A DNA stretch of 64,000 nucleotides, taken from contig JAMLJC010000001.1 of assembly GCA_023953845.1 (NCBI GenBank), forward strand, positions 744,001 through 808,000, read 5' to 3'. The position numbers and the translations under genes are program-made. This document shows, one piece after another, positions 18,173 to 26,998 of the stretch; the first letter of the stretch is position 1; each line of letters starts with the position of its first letter. Source of the DNA: Rhizobiaceae bacterium. Its GTDB lineage: Bacteria; Pseudomonadota; Alphaproteobacteria; Rhizobiales; Rhizobiaceae. Below the pieces are notes generated by a model. The model saw only the letters and a list, made by a program, of their open reading frames with translations. It had not been told where the DNA came from and ran no database searches.

Positions 18173-19702
18173 TTAGGCGAACGTCTTCGCGAACGCGTCG
18201 ATCTCGGCCTTCAGCTTGCCGCGCAGATCGTCGGACAGCGCCTTCTCGGCACGGATGCCGTCCAGCACGGCCTTGCCGGTGGTGCGCATATGCGCCAGCA
18301 GACCCTGCTCGAACTTGCCGACCTGCGGCACGGTGAGCTTGTCGAGGTAGCCGTTGACGCCGGCGAAGATGACCGCGACCTGCTCTTCCGTCTTCAGCGG
18401 CGAGAACTGCGGCTGCTTCAGAAGCTCCGTCAGGCGCGCGCCGCGGTTGAGCAGGCGCTGCGTGGCGGCGTCGAGATCCGAGCCGAACTGCGCGAAGGCT
18501 GCCATTTCGCGGTACTGGGCGAGTTCGCCCTTGATCGAGCCGGCAACCTGCTTCATCGCCTTGACCTGCGCGGCGGAGCCGACGCGCGACACCGACAGAC
18601 CGACGTTCACGGCCGGACGGATGCCCTGGAAGAACAGGTTGGTCTCGAGGAAGATCTGGCCGTCGGTGATCGAGATCACGTTGGTCGGGATGTAGGCCGA
18701 CACGTCGTTGGCCTGCGTCTCGATCACCGGGAGAGCCGTCAGCGAACCGGCGCCATTGTCCTCGTTCAGCTTCGCGGCGCGCTCCAGCAGACGGGAGTGC
18801 AGGTAGAAGACGTCGCCCGGATAGGCTTCGCGGCCCGGCGGGCGGCGCAGCAGCAGCGACATCTGGCGGTAGGCGACGGCCTGCTTCGACAGATCGTCAT
18901 AGGCGATCAGCGCGTGCTTGCCGTTGTCGCGGAAATATTCGCCCATGGCGCAGCCGGCGAACGGCGCAAGGAACTGCATCGGAGCCGGGTCGGACGCGGT
19001 GGCGGCGACGACGATGGAATATTCGAGCGCGCCGCGCTCCTCGAGCACTTTCACGAACTGGGCGACGGTCGAGCGCTTCTGGCCGACGGCGACGTAGACG
19101 CAGAACAGCTTTTCCCCTTCCGGGCCGCTCTCGTGGATGGCCTTCTGGTTGAGGATCGTGTCGAGGATGATGGCGGTCTTGCCGGTCTGGCGGTCGCCGA
19201 TGACCAGCTCGCGCTGGCCGCGGCCGACCGGGATCAGCGCATCGATGGCCTTGAGGCCGGTCGACATCGGCTCGTGCACCGACTTGCGGGGGATGATGCC
19301 GGGCGCCTTGACGTCCACACGGCGGCGCTCGTCAGCCTTGATCGGACCCTTGCCGTCGATCGGATTGCCCAGCGCATCGACGACGCGGCCAAGCAGGCCG
19401 GGACCGACCGGCACGTCGACGATGGCGCCCGTGCGCTTGACGGTGTCGCCTTCCTTGATGTCGCGGTCGTTGCCGAAGATGACGACGCCGACATTGTCGG
19501 CTTCGAGGTTGAGCGCCATGCCGCGAATGCCGCCGGGAAACTCCACCATCTCACCGGCCTGGACATTGTCCAGACCGTAGACGCGGGCGATACCGTCGCC
19601 GACCGACAGAACCTGACCGACCTCGGAAACCTCGGCTTCCCTGCCGAAATTCTTGATCTGGTCCTTGAGGATTGCGGAAATTTCCGCGGCGCGGATGTCC
19701 AT
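18173..19702 (-). CDS. atpA: F1F0 ATP synthase subunit alpha
   Basis: The 509-aa regulatory nucleotide-binding subunit contains the P-loop GDRQTGKTAI (about residues 170-179) and the alpha-subunit signature near PAVNVGLSVSRVGSAAQ. Its ATG overlaps the atpH stop by one base (TGATG at 19700-19704), so the two are translationally coupled. Length is normal for the family. Confidence 0.97.
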   Translation of the reverse strand: MDIRAAEISAILKDQIKNFGREAEVSEVGQVLSVGDGIARVYGLDNVQAGEMVEFPGGIRGMALNLEADNVGVVIFGNDRDIKEGDTVKRTGAIVDVPVGPGLLGRVVDALGNPIDGKGPIKADERRRVDVKAPGIIPRKSVHEPMSTGLKAIDALIPVGRGQRELVIGDRQTGKTAIILDTILNQKAIHESGPEGEKLFCVYVAVGQKRSTVAQFVKVLEERGALEYSIVVAATASDPAPMQFLAPFAGCAMGEYFRDNGKHALIAYDDLSKQAVAYRQMSLLLRRPPGREAYPGDVFYLHSRLLERAAKLNEDNGAGSLTALPVIETQANDVSAYIPTNVISITDGQIFLETNLFFQGIRPAVNVGLSVSRVGSAAQVKAMKQVAGSIKGELAQYREMAAFAQFGSDLDAATQRLLNRGARLTELLKQPQFSPLKTEEQVAVIFAGVNGYLDKLTVPQVGKFEQGLLAHMRTTGKAVLDGIRAEKALSDDLRGKLKAEIDAFAKTFA

Positions 19703-20262
19703 CAGCCGACCTCTTTCAGTGCGAGCTTGAGCGAATTGAGTTTGGTTTTGAGCGACGTGTCGATCTGGCGCGAGCCGATCTTGACCACCATGCCGCCGAG
19801 CAGCGAGGGATCGACGGTCACGGAGATCGCCACATCCTTGCCGGCGACGCTTTTCAGCGCAGCCTTGAGATCCTTCTCCTGCGCCGCCGTCAGGGCATGC
19901 GCGGAGGTGACTTCGGCAGCGGCCTCGCCACGATGCTCCGCGGCGATGCGGCGGAAGGCGCTGATCATGCCGGGCAGCACGAACAGACGGCGGTTCATCG
20001 CGACGACGCGCAGGAAGCTGCTGACCAGACCCGTGATCTTCGCCTTGTCGGCGATCGCCACGATGGCCTTGAGCTGGTCGTCGGCGGAGAAAACGGGACT
20101 GTAGATCAGGCGCTTGAGATCGTCGCTGCCCTCGATCAGCGTCTCGAAACGACCGAGATCACCCTCGACCGCCGCAACGGCGTTCGACTCCAGCGCGAGA
20201 TCGAAGAGCGATCGCGCATAGCGATCTGCGACACCGGAGATTGGCGAACTGGATTGTGCCAC
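19702..20262 (-). CDS. atpH: F1F0 ATP synthase subunit delta
   Basis: This 186-aa peripheral stalk subunit begins with the typical ISGVADRYARSLFDLALE and ends with the motif LLGGMVVKIGSRQIDTSLKTKL. It joins F1 to the F0 b subunits. It is the first gene of the operon; as in other alphaproteobacteria the F0 genes are elsewhere. The 239 bases upstream hold a GC-rich imperfect hairpin (20356-20385) but no promoter I can name. Confidence 0.95.
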   Translation of the reverse strand: MAQSSSPISGVADRYARSLFDLALESNAVAAVEGDLGRFETLIEGSDDLKRLIYSPVFSADDQLKAIVAIADKAKITGLVSSFLRVVAMNRRLFVLPGMISAFRRIAAEHRGEAAAEVTSAHALTAAQEKDLKAALKSVAGKDVAISVTVDPSLLGGMVVKIGSRQIDTSLKTKLNSLKLALKEVG

Positions 20263-20501
20263 GGAGCGTCGGTTCTCTCGTCTGACAGGCCGGAAGATTT
20301 CTGGCGCGAGGCGGAACGCTCTGGCTAAATCTTTGACCTAGTTGAATTTTTACGTCCGGAGGGGGCTTGAAAACGGCTCCCCCGGCCGAAAGTCGACTGC
20401 CGCATAGCACAGGCGTTAGAGACTCGCAACACGATGGCAGACAAGCTTTTTGCACTGTTTGTCGCAGCCGCCGCATACCGAACCGGGCGCGTTGCGCCGG
20501 C

Positions 20502-20900
20502 TCAGGGGATAAAGCCGAAGACAAAGCCGAGCGGCAGCGCGGCGAGCACAAGTTCGACGACCAGCGCAACCCAGTTGAACGGCTTGTTGCCGGCGTCGGA
20601 AAGCATGGAGACGACGCGGCCGAACGCCGTGAAAAGCCAGGAGAATCCGAGCGCGTTGTAGAGGAAGGGCTGGTTGCCGAGCAGGACGCAGCAGATGCCG
20701 AGACCGAGATAGAAGCCGGCCATGGTGCTGCGCGCCTCCGCGATGGCGTGCGGCCTGTCGTCCCGCGTCTTCAGCCGCAACAGCCGAAAGGCCAGATGCG
20801 GCGCGAACAAGAGGATCAGGCCGAAAGCGACCGTGACGAGCGCGCTGGCCCAAGCGCCCCACTCGCCCTGCGTCGCCGGCCAGGGAAAGGCGAATTCCAT
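20502..20900 (-). CDS. DUF4345-like four-helix membrane protein
   Basis: The 132-aa protein has about four hydrophobic helices, with the segment EARSTMAGFYLGLGI after the first hairpin and a second helix pair ending GFVFGFIP. This pattern resembles DUF4345 membrane proteins of unknown function. It lies between atpH and the ParDE pair, all leftward, in a place where priA is usually directly upstream of atpH in relatives. The family call is tentative. Confidence 0.6.
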   Translation of the reverse strand: MEFAFPWPATQGEWGAWASALVTVAFGLILLFAPHLAFRLLRLKTRDDRPHAIAEARSTMAGFYLGLGICCVLLGNQPFLYNALGFSWLFTAFGRVVSMLSDAGNKPFNWVALVVELVLAALPLGFVFGFIP

Positions 20901-20990
20901 CTGAACCCCTCATCGGATCGCGTCGGCGGAGTGTAGACGAGGATTTGGCCGGATTGAACCGTCCTGTTGTTTCACCTCAACATCAGGGTA

Positions 20991-21365
20991 TCAGGAAAGA
21001 CTGCGGCGGTCTTCCTCCCGCAACGCCTGCGTTACCCGGCGAGCAGGGTCCATGCGATCGCCGAGGACGCGGAGGATCACCAGTTCAGCGTCGTCCCCAA
21101 GCGATGACTCGACTGCATAGTACAGAATATGACTGGCGCCGCCGCTTCGTCGGGCGACAACCTGGAGATGCAGCGAACGGACACCTGATCTGATCTCCGG
21201 TCGGGCTTTCGATGTTGCTCGGAACGCGTCGCTCCGCAACTCGCGTAACGCGGTGTTGATCAGGTCCATGTAGCGATGCGCCTGCACAGCGCCGAAAAGC
21301 TTGATCGAATCTCGAAATATTCGCAGAAGGTCACGATCCGCCTGACGGGTGAAGCGATGCCTCAC
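20991..21365 (-). CDS. parE: ParE-type toxin (RelE/ParE superfamily)
   Basis: The 124-aa protein begins VRHRFTRQADRDLLRIFRDS and continues with YMDLINTALREL, a segment PEIRSGVRSLHL and a C-terminal VILRVLGDRMDPARRV, the fold order of ParE/RelE toxins. ParE proteins poison DNA gyrase. It must start at the GTG at 21365, 35 bases inside the antitoxin gene; this overlap is typical of toxin-antitoxin operons. At 124 aa it is slightly longer than the usual 95-105. Confidence 0.75.
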   Translation of the reverse strand: MRHRFTRQADRDLLRIFRDSIKLFGAVQAHRYMDLINTALRELRSDAFRATSKARPEIRSGVRSLHLQVVARRSGGASHILYYAVESSLGDDAELVILRVLGDRMDPARRVTQALREEDRRSLS

Positions 21366-21612
21366 GTCGCGCCTCCTCGAAGATGTCTTCAAGCGTCCGG
21401 TCCGAGAACCGGCCGGCCTCCATGTCGTCGATTCCCTTCTGGACCTCTTCGCGCAGCATGCGTAGTTCCTCTTCGCGCAGCTCACGCTCATGGCGAAGCA
21501 CACGCAAGGCATCGCGCACCACCTCGCTGGCGGAGACATATTCGCCGCGGGACACTTCTCCCTCGACAAACTTCACCATTTCCTCGGTAAGGCTGACATT
21601 CATGGTGGGCAT
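21331..21612 (-). CDS. parD: ParD-type antitoxin
   Basis: The 93-aa protein has the ribbon-helix-helix N-terminus MNVSLTEEMVKFVEGEVSRGEYVSASEVVRDALRVL-type pattern (strand, helix, GEYVSASE turn, helix), followed by a charged, flexible C-terminal part that would wrap the toxin. The start is the ATG at 21612 or the in-frame ATG at 21603. A palindromic operator lies right upstream, as expected for autoregulation. Confidence 0.85.
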   Translation of the reverse strand: MPTMNVSLTEEMVKFVEGEVSRGEYVSASEVVRDALRVLRHERELREEELRMLREEVQKGIDDMEAGRFSDRTLEDIFEEARREASLHPSGGS

Positions 21613-21614
21613 GG

Positions 21615-21637
21615 GGAGATCTCCACTCTTGTGGAGA
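21615..21637. promoter_or_regulatory. Putative ParD operator (overlapping palindromes)
   Basis: GGAGATCTCC (21615-21624) is a perfect palindrome, and TCTCCAC (21620-21626) with GTGGAGA (21631-21637) forms a second, overlapping inverted repeat. Both lie within 25 bases upstream of the parD ATG. Ribbon-helix-helix antitoxins bind such repeats to repress their own operon. Confidence 0.65.
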
Positions 21638-21686
21638 ATCTAGCGCCAAAACCGTCGATTGGCAAACTTTGACAACAGTCGTCCTT

Positions 21687-23885
21687 TTACAAAAAGCTCT
21701 GCGGATCGATGTCGACCTGCACGCGCACCGAGCCGCGCGCCTTCAGGCCCTCGGCGAGCATCCTGCGGATGAAACCCTGCATGTCGGCGCGGCGCTCGCC
21801 GTGGATCAGGAGACGAAAGCGGTGACGCCCGGCAACGACGGCCATCGGCGCCTCGGCCGGCCCGAGAATGGCGATATCCGCTGCTTGCGGCGCGGCACGG
21901 CGCAACTGCCGCGCATGGCTTTCGGCATCGGCCCGGGTGTCGGCGCTGACGATGATTCCGGCCAGCCTGCCGAAGGGCGGCAGGGACGATCTTTCCCGCT
22001 CCGCGATCTCCCGTTCGTAGAAGGCGGCCGAATCACCCGACACGATGGCCTGCATGACGGGATGGTCCGGCTGGTAGGTCTGCAGCAGGCCAATGCTCTT
22101 CCTGCCGGTGCGGCCGGCCCGGCCCGTCACCTGGCTGAGCAGCTGGAAGGTCCGCTCGGCAGCGCGCGGATCGCCATTGGCGAGGCCGAGGTCGGCGTCG
22201 ACCACGCCGACCAGCGTCATGCCCGGAAAGTTGTGGCCCTTGGCGACGAGCTGCGTGCCGATGACGATGTCCGCCTCGCCCTTGGCCACCGCCTCGAACT
22301 CCAGTCGCATGCGCTTCACGCCGCCGAGAATGTCGGACGAGAGCACGATGGTGCGGGCATCCGGGAAGTGGCCGACCACCTCCTCGGCGATCCGCTCCAC
22401 GCCCGGGCCGCAGGCGACGAGGTGATCGAGGGCGCCGCATTCGGGACAGGCATCGGGCCGCTTCTCGTGATGGCCGCAATGATGGCAGACGAGCTGGCCG
22501 CGAAACCTGTGCTCCACCAGCCAGCTCGAACATTGCGGACACTGGAAGCGATGGCCGCAGGCGCGGCAGAGCGTCAGCGGCGCATAGCCGCGACGATTGA
22601 GGAAAAGCAGGGACTGCTCGCCCCGCTCAAGCGTTTGCCGGACTTCCGAGATCAGCAGGGGCGACAGGAACCCGCCGCGCGCGGGCGGAGCGCGGCGCAT
22701 GTCGATGGCGCGGATTTCCGGCAGCGCGGCCTCGGCGAAACGGGCCGGCAGATGCACCTTGGCGTAACGCCCCTGCGCGGCATTCACCTGCGTCTCGACG
22801 GACGGCGTGGCGGAGGCGAGCATGACCGCAAAGCCGCCTATATGCGCCCGCACCACGGCCATGTCACGCGCATTGTAGAAGACGCGGTCCTCCTGCTTGT
22901 AGGCGGGGTCGTGCTCCTCGTCGACGATGATGAGGCCGAGTTCGTTGAACGGCAGGAAGAGCGCCGAGCGCGCACCGGCGACCACCCGCACCGTGCCTTC
23001 GGCCACCTGCCGCCAGACACGCTCCCGCATGCGCGGCGGCAGGTCCGAATGCCATTCCGCCGGCTTGGCGCCGAACCGGTCGTGGAAGCGGGCGAGAAAA
23101 GCCTGCGTCAGCGCGATTTCCGGCAAGAGGATGAGAACCTGCCGGCCTGCCTCGACCGCCGCCGCCACGGCCTCGAAATAGACTTCGGTCTTGCCCGAAC
23201 CGGTGACGCCGTCGATCAGGGTCGCGGAAAATTTTGCAGCGGCGGCGGCCTTGCGCAGATCAGTCGCCGCCGCCTGCTGGTCCGCCGTGAGGTCGGGCGC
23301 GGCATAGGACGGATCGGGACGCGCCACCACCGGACGCGGTGGAATCAGCGTTTCCGAGAACACGCCCTGCGCCTTGAGCCCGTCGATGACGGTGAGCGAT
23401 ACGCCGGCCGCATGGGCAAGGCCCGAGCGGGTCCAGGCCATGCCGTCCCCTGCCATTTCGAGGACGCGCGCGCGGGCATCCGTCATGCGGTCGGGGCGTG
23501 CGTCAGTCATTTGCAGCCCGTTGATCCATGGTTCCGGGTCGAACGCTTCCGGGGCGCGCAGGATCATGCGGGCGACCAGTCCCGGCGGCGACAGCGTGTA
23601 GCCGGCCACCCAATCGACAAAGCGGCGCATATCCTCGCAGATCGGAGGGCAGTCGAACGCCTCGCTGATCGGCCGCAGGCGCTTCGCCTCGATCGCCTCG
23701 CAATCGCCGTCCCAGACGATGCCGGCCACTTCGCGGGGGCCTAGCGGCACGCGCACGATGGAGCCCGGCACGACATGCATGCCGTCCGGCACCGCGTAGC
23801 TGTAGGGCCGGTCGGCCGGCATCGGCACCAGAACCGGCACGGCGCGCTGCCTCGCCGATTCGTGCCCCATCGATTCACCCGTCAT
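21687..23885 (-). CDS. priA: Primosomal replication protein N' (DNA helicase PriA)
   Basis: This 732-aa helicase restarts stalled replication forks. It has an N-terminal 3'-end-binding domain (VPLGPREVAGIVW), Walker A GVTGSGKTEVYFEAV (about residue 220), DEEHD Walker B, and the zinc-binding insert with four CxxC pairs (CRACGHRF, CPQCSSW, CHHCGHH, CPECGAL). The C-terminal helicase motifs VTGRAGRTGR follow. Two close in-frame ATGs exist (23885 and 23870); neither has a strong ribosome binding site. It is divergent from tal. In many rhizobia priA directly precedes atpH; here ParDE and a DUF4345-like gene lie between. Confidence 0.95.
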   Translation of the reverse strand: MTGESMGHESARQRAVPVLVPMPADRPYSYAVPDGMHVVPGSIVRVPLGPREVAGIVWDGDCEAIEAKRLRPISEAFDCPPICEDMRRFVDWVAGYTLSPPGLVARMILRAPEAFDPEPWINGLQMTDARPDRMTDARARVLEMAGDGMAWTRSGLAHAAGVSLTVIDGLKAQGVFSETLIPPRPVVARPDPSYAAPDLTADQQAAATDLRKAAAAAKFSATLIDGVTGSGKTEVYFEAVAAAVEAGRQVLILLPEIALTQAFLARFHDRFGAKPAEWHSDLPPRMRERVWRQVAEGTVRVVAGARSALFLPFNELGLIIVDEEHDPAYKQEDRVFYNARDMAVVRAHIGGFAVMLASATPSVETQVNAAQGRYAKVHLPARFAEAALPEIRAIDMRRAPPARGGFLSPLLISEVRQTLERGEQSLLFLNRRGYAPLTLCRACGHRFQCPQCSSWLVEHRFRGQLVCHHCGHHEKRPDACPECGALDHLVACGPGVERIAEEVVGHFPDARTIVLSSDILGGVKRMRLEFEAVAKGEADIVIGTQLVAKGHNFPGMTLVGVVDADLGLANGDPRAAERTFQLLSQVTGRAGRTGRKSIGLLQTYQPDHPVMQAIVSGDSAAFYEREIAERERSSLPPFGRLAGIIVSADTRADAESHARQLRRAAPQAADIAILGPAEAPMAVVAGRHRFRLLIHGERRADMQGFIRRMLAEGLKARGSVRVQVDIDPQSFL

Positions 23886-23973
23886 GCCACGTGACGTAGT
23901 CTGCTTCTTGGTCTAGAGCAAAGGCAACCGCTTGCGGCCATGCCCATGCGAGAGAACAGCAAGGAGACGCCTC

Positions 23974-24630
23974 ATGAAATTCTTTGTCGACACGGCCGAT
24001 GTGAAGGAAATCCGCGAACTCAACGATCTCGGCCTCGTTGACGGCGTCACCACAAATCCCTCGCTGATCCTGAAGTCGGGCGGCAACATCGCCGAAGTGA
24101 CCAAAGAGATCTGCGATATCGTCGCAGGACCGGTTTCCGCCGAGGTCGTGGCGACCGAATACAGGCAGATGATGAAGGAAGCGGAGATCCTGGCGAAGAT
24201 CGCCGACAATGTCGCGATCAAGGTGCCGCTGACGCTCGACGGCCTCAAGGCCTGCAAGACCATCCGCACGGAACTTAACCGCATGGTCAACGTCACGCTC
24301 TGCTTCTCGGCCAATCAGGCGCTGCTGGCCGCGAAGGCCGGCGCGACCTTCATCTCGCCCTTCGTCGGCCGTCTCGACGACATGGGCATCGACGGCATGG
24401 ATCTGATCGCCGAGATCAAGCAGATCTACGACAACTACAATTTCGAGACCGAGATCCTGACGGCGTCGGTGCGCACGGTGAACCACGTCAAGCAGGCCGC
24501 GCTGATCGGCGCCGACGTCATTACCGCGCCGCCGGCGACGCTTCGCGCGCTGGTCAGCCACCCGCTCACCGACAAGGGCCTCGCCGCCTTCCTCGCCGAC
24601 TGGGCGAAGACCGGCCAGAAGATCGGCTGA
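23974..24630 (+). CDS. tal: Small transaldolase (TalC/FSA family, transaldolase-type active site)
   Basis: This 218-aa class I aldolase-fold enzyme has the Schiff-base Lys83 in AIKVP and the family motif DGVTTNPSL. It is often annotated as fructose-6-phosphate aldolase, but FSA has Gln59 and Tyr131; this protein has Glu57 (SAEVVATE) and Phe130 (SPFVGR) at those places, as true transaldolases do. It would transfer dihydroxyacetone units in the pentose phosphate pathway. AAGGAGA precedes the ATG at 23974. It is divergent from priA. Confidence 0.88.
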   Translation: MKFFVDTADVKEIRELNDLGLVDGVTTNPSLILKSGGNIAEVTKEICDIVAGPVSAEVVATEYRQMMKEAEILAKIADNVAIKVPLTLDGLKACKTIRTELNRMVNVTLCFSANQALLAAKAGATFISPFVGRLDDMGIDGMDLIAEIKQIYDNYNFETEILTASVRTVNHVKQAALIGADVITAPPATLRALVSHPLTDKGLAAFLADWAKTGQKIG

Positions 24631-24635
24631 TCGCC

Positions 24636-25445
24636 ATGACGGATGCGGGAGCGATCGCCGACGAGGTGTTGAAGGCGCTCGCCTCCCGTGACCCGGTCGA
24701 GCCGTTCACGGCCCGGGTCGCCAGCTTCGACGATCGCGCCGCCTATGCGGTGACGAGCGAGCTACGCCGCAGGCGCAGCGAGCGCGGCGAAATGCCCATC
24801 GGCCGCAAGATCGGCTTCACCAACCGCAACATCTGGGCCGAGTACGGCGTCTACGAGCCGATCTGGGGCGACATCTACGCGACGACGGCGCATGACGTCC
24901 AACCCGGCGCGCGGGCAAGAATCTCGCATCTGCCGCAGCCGCGCATCGAGCCGGAGATCGTCCTCGGGCTCGACGGCGATCTTTCCGGCGATATGTCGGC
25001 GGAGGACGTCGCGGAACGAATCGGCTGGGTCGCCCACGGCTTCGAGATCGTGCAATCCATCTTTCCCGACTGGAAATGCAGCGTCGCGGACTGCGTGGCC
25101 GATGGCGGCCTGCACGGCGCGCTGTTCATCGGACCGCGCAAGCCCTTGTCGGCGGTCGAGCGCCGCGTCCTGCCCGCCATCTTGCCGAAGATCGGGATCG
25201 AACTCTTCCGCGACGGCAGGCCGATCGACGCAGGCATCGGCTCCAACGTGCTCGGCGGGCCGGTGCAGGCGCTGAAATATCTTGTCGACGTGCTGGCCCG
25301 GGACCCGCTCAATCCTTCGTTGCGCGCTGGCGAGTTCATTTCGACCGGCACGATAACCCGCGCCTTCCCGGTATCGGCGGGGGAGCGCTGGTCGACGCGG
25401 CTGACCGGCTTCGACCTGCCGGGAATGGATGTCGAACTCTACTAA
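24636..25445 (+). CDS. 2-keto-4-pentenoate hydratase family protein (MhpD/FAH-type)
   Basis: The 269-aa protein belongs to the fumarylacetoacetase-like hydratases and decarboxylases of meta-cleavage pathways (MhpD, HpaH). Visible marks are IGRKIGFTNRNIWAEYGV, the metal-ligand run RIEPEIVLGL (E-x-E type), a HGFEIVQS segment and EFISTGTIT near the C-terminus. It starts 5 bases after tal and is probably co-transcribed. No other meta-cleavage genes are beside it, so the substrate is unknown. Its last 4 bases overlap the convergent acyltransferase gene. Confidence 0.78.
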   Translation: MTDAGAIADEVLKALASRDPVEPFTARVASFDDRAAYAVTSELRRRRSERGEMPIGRKIGFTNRNIWAEYGVYEPIWGDIYATTAHDVQPGARARISHLPQPRIEPEIVLGLDGDLSGDMSAEDVAERIGWVAHGFEIVQSIFPDWKCSVADCVADGGLHGALFIGPRKPLSAVERRVLPAILPKIGIELFRDGRPIDAGIGSNVLGGPVQALKYLVDVLARDPLNPSLRAGEFISTGTITRAFPVSAGERWSTRLTGFDLPGMDVELY

Positions 25446-26362
25446 GGCGCTACCGACCGGGCCACGAAGTCGGCCCGCGGATTGGCGGCAAGCTCTTCCA
25501 CCGTATGCGCCTGCAGCCTCGCGGCGACGGACGCCGCATCGCCTTCCAGCGCGTCCGCCGCGATCGGCTTGCCGACCGATATCCTGTAGGCGCGTCCGGT
25601 CTTGTTCAGCAATTCGTGGAAGACGGTAATATCGCGCAGGTCGTTGGAGAAGCGCGAAAGAAAATAGAACAGGCCTGAATTCCGGGCCTGAATGTTGACC
25701 GGCACGACCGGACAGTCGTAGCGCCGGGCGAGCGCCACGACGGAGCTCTGCCACGGGCGCTCGGTCAGCCTGCCCTCGTTCCAGTAGGCGATGCGGCCGG
25801 AAGGGAACAGCACCACCATGCGCCTGGCGGCAAAGGCCCGCGCAGTAGCCTCCAGCGTATCGCGGCCCTTGGCATGGCTCTTTTCGGCCGCGCGCCACTC
25901 GACGGGTATGACGAGGTCGCGAAAGCCGGCCGCGACGCGGAGCGCATCGCGATTGGCGAAGAAGATCATGTCGGGGCGCACGGTCTTGAACGCGTCGAAG
26001 ACCGCGACGCCGTCGGCGATGCCCGTTGGGTGGCTCGGCGCCAGGATGAACGGCCCGGAATCCGGCAGGTTCTCCAGCCCGCGTACGTCAATGTCGAGCC
26101 GCAGCAGACGGCTGAGATATTCCATAGCCTCGAAGCCGGGCAGATCGCGGACGTCGTCCGCCATGCGCACGGCCTTCCGGTAATGGAAGACACGCATCAG
26201 CAGGGGGCGGATCAAAGGCCAGATCGGGTTACGGGCAAGATTCAGCGAGCGCTCGGCGATCAGCTGGTCGACGACGTGCATGTTTGCGCCGGCGTCCGTG
26301 CCCTTGATGAGTGCCGCGGCGGCCTCAGCGGGAGCGCTGCGCGGCGGATTCAACGAGGGCAT
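25442..26362 (-). CDS. 1-acyl-glycerol-3-phosphate acyltransferase family protein (PlsC-like)
   Basis: This 306-aa protein has the acyltransferase motif SHPTGIAD (His and Asp spaced by five, as in the HPFGGLDG-type members) near residue 110, followed by a FFANRD block and FPSGRIAYWNEG (the EGTRS equivalent). The glycerolipid acyltransferase fold transfers an acyl chain to lysophospholipid. An N-terminal segment of about 80 residues precedes the domain. It converges on the hydratase gene and lies downstream of leuS-lptE, 81 bases away, on the same strand. Confidence 0.8.
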   Translation of the reverse strand: MPSLNPPRSAPAEAAAALIKGTDAGANMHVVDQLIAERSLNLARNPIWPLIRPLLMRVFHYRKAVRMADDVRDLPGFEAMEYLSRLLRLDIDVRGLENLPDSGPFILAPSHPTGIADGVAVFDAFKTVRPDMIFFANRDALRVAAGFRDLVIPVEWRAAEKSHAKGRDTLEATARAFAARRMVVLFPSGRIAYWNEGRLTERPWQSSVVALARRYDCPVVPVNIQARNSGLFYFLSRFSNDLRDITVFHELLNKTGRAYRISVGKPIAADALEGDAASVAARLQAHTVEELAANPRADFVARSVAP

Positions 26363-26443
26363 TCTGCAACTCCGTTTTGCGCTGAGTGCGCGTCCGGCAT
26401 GACGGGAACATGACGAACCCCGCCGTCGTCGCGAAGTTCCCTT

Positions 26444-26977
26444 CTACTTGCCCGTGTGGCGCACGAGATCCTGCGCCACCGCGAGCCGAACGAGTTCCGC
26501 CAGTTCACGCGCAGCGCGATTTTCGGCGTCGCGGCGCGCCCGATAGGCGGCAAACTCCTGATTGGGAATATCGTATTGCGACGTGATCTGCCGGCGGCCG
26601 CTCGCGATCGGCTTTTGCGTCGCGGCATCGAACAGCACGTAGTTGGAGAACATGGTGACCGCGCCGGATGTCGGCTGATTCACCGACGAGGTCTGCGAAA
26701 TGGTCGAGACCTCGCGGCTGGTCACCACGCCAAGCTCCAGTTCATAGGTCGGCGTCGACGTCTGCGCCTTGCCGCCGTTGAACAGGAAGATCAGCTGGTT
26801 GCGGACTTCCTGCGCATCGCGCGTCCTTGCGGGACGGATGAGAACGGAGGACAGGGCGGCGTTCGTCGTACTGCCGTCCGCCGTGACCGGCGCATCGGAG
26901 TAGAGCGGCCGCACGGTGCAGCCCGCGACACCGATCGCCAGGGCGGAGAGCAGAGCCAGCGAAACCGCGCGAATCAT
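26444..26977 (-). CDS. lptE: LPS assembly lipoprotein LptE
   Basis: The 177-aa lipoprotein has a signal peptide with lipobox (VAGC, Cys20), then TVRPLYSD and a two-layer alpha-beta pattern ending with a helical RARRDAENRAARELAELVR. LptE plugs the LptD barrel that inserts LPS in the outer membrane. It follows leuS by 21 bases, the conserved leuS-lptE order. The usual third gene, holA, is not downstream here; an acyltransferase is instead. Confidence 0.88.
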   Translation of the reverse strand: MIRAVSLALLSALAIGVAGCTVRPLYSDAPVTADGSTTNAALSSVLIRPARTRDAQEVRNQLIFLFNGGKAQTSTPTYELELGVVTSREVSTISQTSSVNQPTSGAVTMFSNYVLFDAATQKPIASGRRQITSQYDIPNQEFAAYRARRDAENRAARELAELVRLAVAQDLVRHTGK

Positions 26978-26998
26978 CCGAAATCCTCTGGCCTGCTG

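Noticed and set aside
20356..20385. GC-rich imperfect hairpin upstream of atpH as terminator
   Set aside because: One mismatch and a wobble in the stem, and no T-run on either strand.
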